A stretch of 8,257 nucleotides of DNA from Xanthobacteraceae bacterium (GTDB lineage Bacteria; Pseudomonadota; Alphaproteobacteria; Rhizobiales; Xanthobacteraceae), in assembly GCA_030043175.1 (NCBI GenBank), contig JASHYD010001370.1, forward strand, positions 1-8,257. The letters are read 5' to 3'. Below are positions 1-5,327 of this stretch, in pieces. Below the pieces are notes generated by a model. It did not search any database. It was not told where the DNA came from and saw only the letters and a list, made by a program, of their open reading frames with translations. The position numbers and the translations under genes were made by a program. The number at the start of each line of letters is the position of its first letter. Within the stretch, counting starts at the first letter, position 1.

Positions 1-414
1 GGTTGAAGGGCTTTCAGTGGGCTGAAACCTTTGTCGATCGCGGAGAAGGTCTGCGCCATGCGACGCGAACGAAACGGCGCAAGTGTGGCGGAGAGGACAG
101 CAACGTCAACATCGCTCGCCGCCTGCTCGGTCCTCGACCAGGCCGGAATAAGCGTCAAGACTCGGATCATTCGCCAGAGCGCGGGCCGCAAGATCGAGCA
201 GCTGCGAGGTGATGATGCTGCCGCGCCGCCACACCTCAGCGATGGCGGCGATGTCGAGATTGAAACGTTCGGCCTCCGGCAGCGCCTCGGACCTGGCATT
301 TTTCGGGATGTGGAAAACCTCCGCGTAGGCCTGCATGATGCTCACTTCCATGGTGTACATCTTCACGAAATGGCCGGTGCCGGCGACCATCCGCCCCAGT
401 CTGATGATGCCCAT
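1..414 (-). pseudogene. gnd: Decayed remnant of 6-phosphogluconate dehydrogenase (decarboxylating)
   Basis: An intact Gnd oxidatively decarboxylates 6-phosphogluconate to ribulose 5-phosphate in the oxidative pentose phosphate pathway. The minus-strand frame from 414 to 106 opens with MGIIRLGRM, which resembles the start of the Gnd dinucleotide-binding motif (usually GxIGLGRMG). It then passes directly into GTGHFVKM, MQAYAE, a stretch around IAEVWRRGS and LLDLAARALA, and YSGLVED, all hallmarks of the Gnd C-terminal domain. The middle of the protein, roughly half of the usual 300-340 residues, is absent. The frame stops at 106-108. In the next frame, from 110 to the window edge, it continues as VAVLSATLAPFRSRR, which matches the family's VLSAALxxRFRSR segment. 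The substrate-binding HNGIEYG segment after HFVKM is replaced by YTMEVS, as expected from small indels. The identification is firm and a working enzyme is ruled out. The 3' boundary is uncertain because the window ends. Confidence 0.85.
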
Positions 415-932
415 CTGCGGTGTGCGTCCTCGCCCCTACCCGCCGCCGCCGGGGACGCTGCGGATCGCGGGGCTGTTTCTTGCCGGATGCGGAGCAAGCG
501 GAACGCGCGCGCTCGCAACAGGGTAGCAAGGGGGTGTCCGTTGCAGCGCCGCGTATCCCTGCTTCCCTGATCTCCCATGAGGCGACCCCGTGTGCGCCGG
601 GCAGGTTTGGCGTCATGTCCAAGTCGCGGCGCGGCTGGGCAGACTATATCACAGTCGCGTACGTGGCATGGCCTCGCCGTTCGCTGGCACATCGATGGCG
701 AAACGCCAACCGGAGGTACGCACGGCCGACAAGGTACACCGCCTATCGCAGCGTTACCGCCCTTAAGCCCTATAAGCCGCTTCGCAGGCCGGCGTTCCAT
801 GCCCGCCGCTGTCGGCACCACGGCCGAAAACGAGGGCGGTCGCCGTGTTGGTGACCGGGAACCAAAGAGCCCACCGCCGAAAATGTGGACCAGCACCTTT
901 GGGTTTGTGGCGTGGGCGGCGTGAAGACGGAT
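415..932. other. 518-base gene-free interval between GH15 gene and gnd remnant
   Basis: Several open frames cross this G+C-rich stretch on both strands. Their translations are Arg/Pro/Ala-rich, lack family motifs and overlap each other, as chance frames do in high-G+C DNA. I recognise no tRNA, transposase remnant or terminal inverted repeats. I also could not find the missing middle of gnd here. The part nearest the GH15 stop codon contains a bulged stem that may be its terminator (listed separately). It may be eroded coding DNA left after loss of the pentose phosphate genes, but the sequence does not show that directly. Confidence 0.6.
862..917 (-). terminator. Possible terminator stem after GH15 gene
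   Basis: On the minus strand, about 15 bases after the GH15 stop codon, GCCCACGCC (917-909) can pair with GGCGGTGGGC (878-869), leaving one bulged G. The loop is 30 bases, and TCTTTGG follows (868-862). The stem is G+C-rich, but the loop is long and the T-run is poor, so Rho-independent function is only a possibility. Confidence 0.25.
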
Positions 933-2738
933 TCACACCGGGGTCTCTGTCGCCTGATGCGAGCGCTGCTCGCTGGGCATCACCGTGCGGGTCAGATTGA
1001 AAGCGCTGTTGATCAATCCGACGTGGGAGAATGCCTGCGGGAAATTGCCAATGAGGCGTTGCGTCGTCGGGTCGTATTCTTCACTGAGCAGCCCCACGTC
1101 ATTGCGCAGGTCGATGAGGCGACGGAAAAGCTGCTCGGCGTCCCGCCGGCGGCCCTGCAGTACGTAGGCGTCGACAAGCCAGAAGCTGCAGGCGAGGAAC
1201 ACTCCTTCCCCCGACGGCAATCCGTCGATGGGATCGCTTGTTTCGTAGCGCATGACGAAACCATTTACCAGCAGGCGCCTTTCTATTTCCGCTATGGTGC
1301 CGCTTATGCGCGGATCGGAGACCGGCAGAAACCCCACGCTGGGGAGCAACAGCAGGCTCGCGTCGACTTGTTTCGAACCGTATGACTGAACGAAGCTGCC
1401 GAGTTGCGGGTCGAACCCGCGCTCACAGACCTCGGCGCAAATCTGCGCCCGCAATTTTTGCCACCGGTCGAGGGGTCCCTCAAGTCCGAAGCTTTGCGCG
1501 CTTCGGATGGCGCGATCGAACGCAACCCAGGCCATAACCTTCGAGTATGTAAAATGTCGCCGCCCCGCGCGAACCTCCCATATGCCCTCGTCGGGTTCGG
1601 AGCACACGCGGGCAAGCTGAGCGAGGAGCGCTATTTGCACCTGCCATCCGGTTTCGCTCGTGGTAAGGCCGGTTCGACGCGCTTGGTGCAGCGCGTCCAT
1701 GACCTCACCGAACACATCCAGTTGAAACTGAAGGTGCGCCGCGTTCCCCACCCGGACCGGGTTGGAGTTCGCAAAGCCCGGTAACCACGGCACGACCCAT
1801 TCATTGAGCTGACGCTCCCCGCTAATGCCGTACAACGGTTGGATCTGGTGGGCACTGCCGGCGACGGCCCGCACCATCCAATCGCGCCACGCCTGGGCCT
1901 CCCAGTGGATGCCAGCATGCATCATGGCGAGCAGGGTCATCGTTGCATCGCGCAACCAGCAGAAGCGGTAGTCCCAATTGCGCGGCCCCCCCGGATGCTC
2001 GGGCAACGAGGTGGTGGGGGCTGCCACAATGCCGCCGGTCGGTGCATAGGTCAGCGCTTTGAGCGTAATCAGAGAGCGCACGACGGCTTCGCGCCACGGG
2101 CCCTCCGCGCTGCATTTTCCTGTCCAACTGCGCCAGAACGCCTCCGTTGCCTCAAGGGCTGCCGTTGGATCTCTGGACGCCGGCGGAGGCAGATGTGAGG
2201 ATGAATACATCAGTTCGAACGGGATGGTTTCGCCTGCAGCAACGATGAAAGTCCCGACCGTCGTGAGATTGTGGCCTCTGAGCTGCACCGGTGTGCGCAA
2301 TACCACCATGTCGGGACCCGCAATCGCCCGGTAGGTGCCGTCTTCCAAGCGCGTCATCCACGGGACAATCGCGCCATAGCCAAATCGGAAAATGAGCTTG
2401 GTCGTCATCGGCACTCGGCCCCGCTCGCCGACGACCATGCGTATGATGGCCGAATGTCTGCCTCGCGGCGGCATGAAATCGATCAAGGTCGCCGTGCCAT
2501 CGGGCGTTTCAAATCGTGTTTCAAGAATGAGCGTGTTCGCACGGTATCGCCGAACCACACGGGTGTGGGAATGCTTAGGGTGGATCAGCCAATGCCCATG
2601 ATCGTGGGATCCCAGAAGCGCTGCAAAGCAGGCAGGCGAATCGAACCGCGGCCAGCATAGCCAGTCGATCGATCCGTCGCGTCCAACCAACGCGGCCGTC
2701 TCGCAATCGCCAATCAGTGCATAGTCCTCAATGTGCAT
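933..2738 (-). CDS. Glycoside hydrolase family 15 protein (glucoamylase/trehalase-like)
   Basis: GH15 enzymes hydrolyse alpha-glucosidic bonds with inversion, releasing glucose from alpha-glucans or, in the bacterial trehalase subgroup, from trehalose. The 601-residue protein has the usual bacterial layout. An N-terminal beta-sandwich region opens with IEDYALIGDCETAALVGRDG and WLCWPRFDSP. An (alpha/alpha)6 barrel follows, with NWDYRFCWLRDA near residues 254-265. EPDEGIWE ends at Glu388, the likely general acid. SGEGVFLACSFW lies at about 509-520, and LSEEYDP contains Glu553/554, the likely general base. IGNFPQAFSHVGLINSAF follows. There is no signal peptide, so it should be cytoplasmic. I chose the ATG at 2738, which has GAGAG just upstream and starts directly at the conserved MHIEDYALIG. 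An in-frame TTG at 2747 would add three residues but has no ribosome binding site. It follows the protease gene by 178 bases, so it probably has its own promoter. Sequence alone does not separate glucoamylase from trehalase. Confidence 0.93.
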   Translation of the reverse strand: MHIEDYALIGDCETAALVGRDGSIDWLCWPRFDSPACFAALLGSHDHGHWLIHPKHSHTRVVRRYRANTLILETRFETPDGTATLIDFMPPRGRHSAIIRMVVGERGRVPMTTKLIFRFGYGAIVPWMTRLEDGTYRAIAGPDMVVLRTPVQLRGHNLTTVGTFIVAAGETIPFELMYSSSHLPPPASRDPTAALEATEAFWRSWTGKCSAEGPWREAVVRSLITLKALTYAPTGGIVAAPTTSLPEHPGGPRNWDYRFCWLRDATMTLLAMMHAGIHWEAQAWRDWMVRAVAGSAHQIQPLYGISGERQLNEWVVPWLPGFANSNPVRVGNAAHLQFQLDVFGEVMDALHQARRTGLTTSETGWQVQIALLAQLARVCSEPDEGIWEVRAGRRHFTYSKVMAWVAFDRAIRSAQSFGLEGPLDRWQKLRAQICAEVCERGFDPQLGSFVQSYGSKQVDASLLLLPSVGFLPVSDPRISGTIAEIERRLLVNGFVMRYETSDPIDGLPSGEGVFLACSFWLVDAYVLQGRRRDAEQLFRRLIDLRNDVGLLSEEYDPTTQRLIGNFPQAFSHVGLINSAFNLTRTVMPSEQRSHQATETPV

Positions 2739-2766
2739 TGCTCTCAATGTCGGCGAATTGGAGCGA

Positions 2767-2785
2767 AAGGGCCCGCACGGCCCTT
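2767..2785 (-). terminator. Hairpin between protease and GH15 genes, possible terminator
   Basis: A perfect 7-bp inverted repeat, AAGGGCC and GGCCCTT, flanks the 5-base loop CGCAC. On the minus strand the second arm runs into CCCTTTCG, only a three-T run. It lies about 130 bases after the protease stop codon and about 30 bases before the GH15 start. It could be a weak terminator for the protease gene or a structure in the GH15 leader. Confidence 0.3.
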
Positions 2786-2916
2786 CTGCGCCTGCAAGGC
2801 GATCGCGTGAGGCCGCAGTCGTTTCTCCGGTGCGGGGAAATCGAGGAGAAAACAGTGCAGCATTAAATGCCTCGCCCGCTCGAGGGGTGCGGCCGCCCAG
2901 GTAGAGATAGGCTTAA

Positions 2917-4380
2917 TCAGCCGATTGGCAGCGCGATAAATTTTGCTGTGTCGCCTGACCTGATGCGCATCAATACCGAACGTTTCCCGGCGTTCCTTGC
3001 GGCGTTGACCACCCTGTCAACGTCCTCCGGTGTCGCGATGACCTGCTCGGCGATGTCGAGAATGAGATCGCCGGGATCAATCCCGCGACCAGCCGCCAGC
3101 CCGCCCGGCTCAACCTCCATAACCATGACCCCACGATGCTCGCCGGTCCCGCTCGGTGCACCCAGCGCAAGAAGCTTCAGTCCAAGTTGCGGATGATCTT
3201 CATTGCCGCCTTCCTCTTTGGGTGGCGGTGGCGGCTGAACGTCGGGTTGCGTCGGGTACCCGCCGACCGTCACGGCAATCCACTCTTCGCGTCCCTTTTT
3301 CCGCACGCCGAGTATGACCGTCGAATGCGGTGGGATGGCATCTATTGCGCGACTGAAGTCGTGCGCGTTTTTGATCGCTTCGCCATTGACAGAATCAATG
3401 AGGTCGCCCGCCGCGATCCCGGCTCTGGCGGCCGGTCCGGCGGGCTGGACATCGGCAATGAGAATGCCCGCCGGCTCGGCTAACTCCAGGCTATCGGCGA
3501 TTTCCGGCAAAACCGATTGGAATTGAATGCCCAACCAGCCGCGGGTGACCGCACCCCTTTCCTTGAGCTGTTCAGAGATGGCTTTCGCCTTGTCCGACGG
3601 GATTGCAAAGGCGATTCCTACCGAGCCACCCGTTGGCGACAAGATGATGGTGTTTACGCCAACCACGTTGCCGGCAATATCGAAGGTCGGCCCGCCCGAA
3701 TTGCCTTTGTTGATCGGGGCATCGATCTGAAGCAGATCCTGATATGAGTCGGACTCCCTCTCCACATCCCGGCCCCGCGCCGAAACAATTCCGGCCGTAA
3801 CTGTTCCGCCGAGGCCGAACGGATTGCCGACCGCGATGATCCAGTCGCCGACCTGCGGCGGCTGCTCGGCAAACTTCACCGGCACGAAATTCCTGCGCGC
3901 ATCCACCTTGATTACGGCGAGATCGCTCGCAGCATCGGTACCAACCACCCTGGCCTTGTAGATATCGCCGTCGATGGTGTGAATCTCGACTGACACGCTT
4001 CCCTTGACGACATGATTGCTGGTGACTGCGTAACCGTCGCTGGTAATGAAGAAACCCGATCCTTGCGATAGGCTGAAGCGCGACCTCTGCCCTTCAGGCG
4101 ATCCCGGCCCTGGCGAAGCGAAATCGGCTTCGGTGGTGCGGGCGAGGACCGCGATCACGGCCGGCTTGACCGCCCGCACGAGCTCGGCAAAGCCCGCAAA
4201 ATGGGGAGCGGGCTCGGCAGCAACAGAGTGCAGCGGCTTTTTCTTCGCCAACAACTGGGCGTCAAGAATGTGCGGACTCGCGATCAAGCCCGCTGCCGCG
4301 ATACCGATCGCGCCCGACAGCAGCGCTACTCGGCTGCTCCGCGTGATCGCTAGCTTCGATGCGACAGTCCGTGCAGCCAT
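2917..4380 (-). CDS. HtrA/DegP-family periplasmic serine protease, two PDZ domains
   Basis: HtrA (Do/DegQ) proteases degrade or refold damaged envelope proteins and assemble into trimers and larger cages. The 487-residue protein begins with basic residues, then a hydrophobic stretch at about 18-36 (VALLSGAIGIAAAGLI), which is a signal sequence or membrane anchor. The trypsin-like domain carries a complete triad: His123 in TSNHVVKG, Asp153 in ASDLAVIKV and Ser228 in NKGNSGGP. PDZ1 spans about 280-372 (GWLGIQFQ onward) and PDZ2 about 397-487. A short PPPPPKEEGG linker at about 383-392 separates them. Length and layout fit the family. I chose the ATG at 4380 because GGAGAG sits 4 bases upstream and the signal sequence follows. 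A GTG at 4524 in the same frame would add 48 Pro/Gly-rich residues before the signal sequence and is unlikely. The 293-base gap upstream probably holds its promoter; I could not assign a clear -35/-10 pair. Alphaproteobacteria usually have several degP/degQ paralogues, so I give no symbol. Confidence 0.96.
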   Translation of the reverse strand: MAARTVASKLAITRSSRVALLSGAIGIAAAGLIASPHILDAQLLAKKKPLHSVAAEPAPHFAGFAELVRAVKPAVIAVLARTTEADFASPGPGSPEGQRSRFSLSQGSGFFITSDGYAVTSNHVVKGSVSVEIHTIDGDIYKARVVGTDAASDLAVIKVDARRNFVPVKFAEQPPQVGDWIIAVGNPFGLGGTVTAGIVSARGRDVERESDSYQDLLQIDAPINKGNSGGPTFDIAGNVVGVNTIILSPTGGSVGIAFAIPSDKAKAISEQLKERGAVTRGWLGIQFQSVLPEIADSLELAEPAGILIADVQPAGPAARAGIAAGDLIDSVNGEAIKNAHDFSRAIDAIPPHSTVILGVRKKGREEWIAVTVGGYPTQPDVQPPPPPKEEGGNEDHPQLGLKLLALGAPSGTGEHRGVMVMEVEPGGLAAGRGIDPGDLILDIAEQVIATPEDVDRVVNAARNAGKRSVLMRIRSGDTAKFIALPIG

Positions 4381-4384
4381 GGCG

Positions 4385-4390
4385 CTCTCC
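4385..4390 (-). promoter_or_regulatory. Ribosome binding site that fixes the HtrA start
   Basis: GGAGAG on the minus strand lies 4 bases before the ATG at 4380. It favours this start over the GTG at 4524. Confidence 0.65.
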
Positions 4391-4673
4391 GCTCGGTCGT
4401 TGCCTTCAAGTCCTTGGGCGATCGCTTCATCGATGCCTCCTCCAGCCTTCCATCGTCCGCTCCATTGACCTTGAGGAGGGAAGGATCGGGGAACGGGTGA
4501 AGGGAGCGGGCGCACCTCGTCCACGATCAGCTCCTGGGGGTTTGCCGGTAGTGGAATATGTTATCGGCTTGGACGTGATGAACCGATCGTGCGGACACAA
4601 TTTCGAACACGCCGCGGGCGCGCTCGGCAAAGAGTGTCCGGGTTTTTGCACTTGCGCGTGGGTGGCGCGGCGT

Positions 4674-5087
4674 TTATTCGACGGGCATGAGCAATCCGCT
4701 GCCGCGTGCGGCTGTGAGCGCCTGCGTATGCGCCGGAAGTTGCAACACCGTGCCGGTTTGTCCGACGCAAAGCCGCGTCAGGAGAACGATCTTTCCGTTT
4801 GGAAATTCCAGCGCATCGTGATGTTCATAAGGGCTCTGCAGATTGAGCTGCCGGAAGCGCGCAACCTTTTCTCGTAGTTTTCTCCTCTCGTAGAGTCCGA
4901 GCGGATGGTCGCATTCCACGTCCTGATCAAAACCTAGCTCGGTACCAGGAAGCAGGCATACTGCAATGTTGGGCTCGCCTATGGCGGCGAAACCGCGGGT
5001 CAATGAGTTCACGAACTGGGTTGAAACAAGCTTGTCGCCGACTCGCGCCGCGCGAGTGGCGACGTTCTCAAGGCTGTAGTCGCACAT
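4674..5087 (-). CDS. Small conserved-looking protein of unknown function (MCDYSL start)
   Basis: I do not recognise a characterised family, although similar hypothetical proteins seem familiar from Bradyrhizobium-type genomes (recollection, not a search). The 137-residue protein has no signal peptide or membrane segment and looks cytoplasmic and globular. Blocks that look constrained are MCDYSL at the start, ARVGDKLVST (14-23), TRGFAAIGEPNIAVCLLPGTEL (30-51), ARFRQLN (76-82), YEHHDALEFPNGKIVLLTRL (87-106) and TVLQLP (113-118). Cys2, Cys44, Cys59 and Cys107 with His61, His89 and His90 might bind a metal, but no standard motif is formed. The start is the ATG at 5087, with AGGAG 8 bases upstream. 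A TTG at 5183 in the same frame would add 32 residues without conserved features. The gene stands alone, 240 bases after the PBP gene and 293 before the protease start. Coding bias matches its neighbours, so it is probably real. Confidence 0.85.
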   Translation of the reverse strand: MCDYSLENVATRAARVGDKLVSTQFVNSLTRGFAAIGEPNIAVCLLPGTELGFDQDVECDHPLGLYERRKLREKVARFRQLNLQSPYEHHDALEFPNGKIVLLTRLCVGQTGTVLQLPAHTQALTAARGSGLLMPVE

Positions 5088-5095
5088 ACCGGAGG

Positions 5096-5100
5096 CTCCT
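5096..5100 (-). promoter_or_regulatory. Ribosome binding site that fixes the MCDYSL protein start
   Basis: AGGAG on the minus strand lies 8 bases before the ATG at 5087. It decides against the upstream in-frame TTG at 5183, which has nothing comparable. Confidence 0.65.
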
Positions 5101-5327
5101 GCTGTTAGGCCGCGAATCTGCGGAGCGATCGACCCGCGTGCTAAATTCAGAGTGAAACTGCTATCTAACGTCCGGTGATTCAAACCGAATGGCCGCGGTT
5201 CGTTCCTCAGAAGGATGACAATATTTACGAATGCGATCTACGCTGTCCCATGCGGAGGCACTGCCACGCGCGCCTGTTGCAGGAGATTAGGTTCCGCTGA
5301 AATTTCCGGGGTGATCGCCGATATCAA

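Noticed and set aside
363..896. 177-residue minus-strand open frame across the gene-free stretch
   Set aside because: Its composition is Arg/Pro/Cys-rich, it has no motif or ribosome binding site, and it overlaps the gnd remnant in another frame.
885..1385. 166-residue plus-strand open frame
   Set aside because: It lies antisense to the well-supported GH15 gene and is explained by its codon bias.
4381..4524. 48-residue N-terminal extension of the protease from a GTG start
   Set aside because: The extension is Pro/Gly-rich, sits before the signal sequence and lacks a ribosome binding site, while the ATG at 4380 has GGAGAG.
4609..4673. 8-bp inverted repeat ACGCCGCG/CGCGGCGT directly after the MCDYSL stop codon
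   Set aside because: The loop is 49 bases and no T-run follows, so it is not a credible terminator; G+C-rich repeats of this size arise by chance.
5181..5206. GGAAC (5206-5202) and GGTTT (5186-5182) on the minus strand upstream of the MCDYSL gene, resembling a general stress (EcfG-type) promoter
   Set aside because: The spacing is 15 bases and the -10 half is GGTT, not the usual CGTT at 16-17 bases, so it fits poorly and could be chance.
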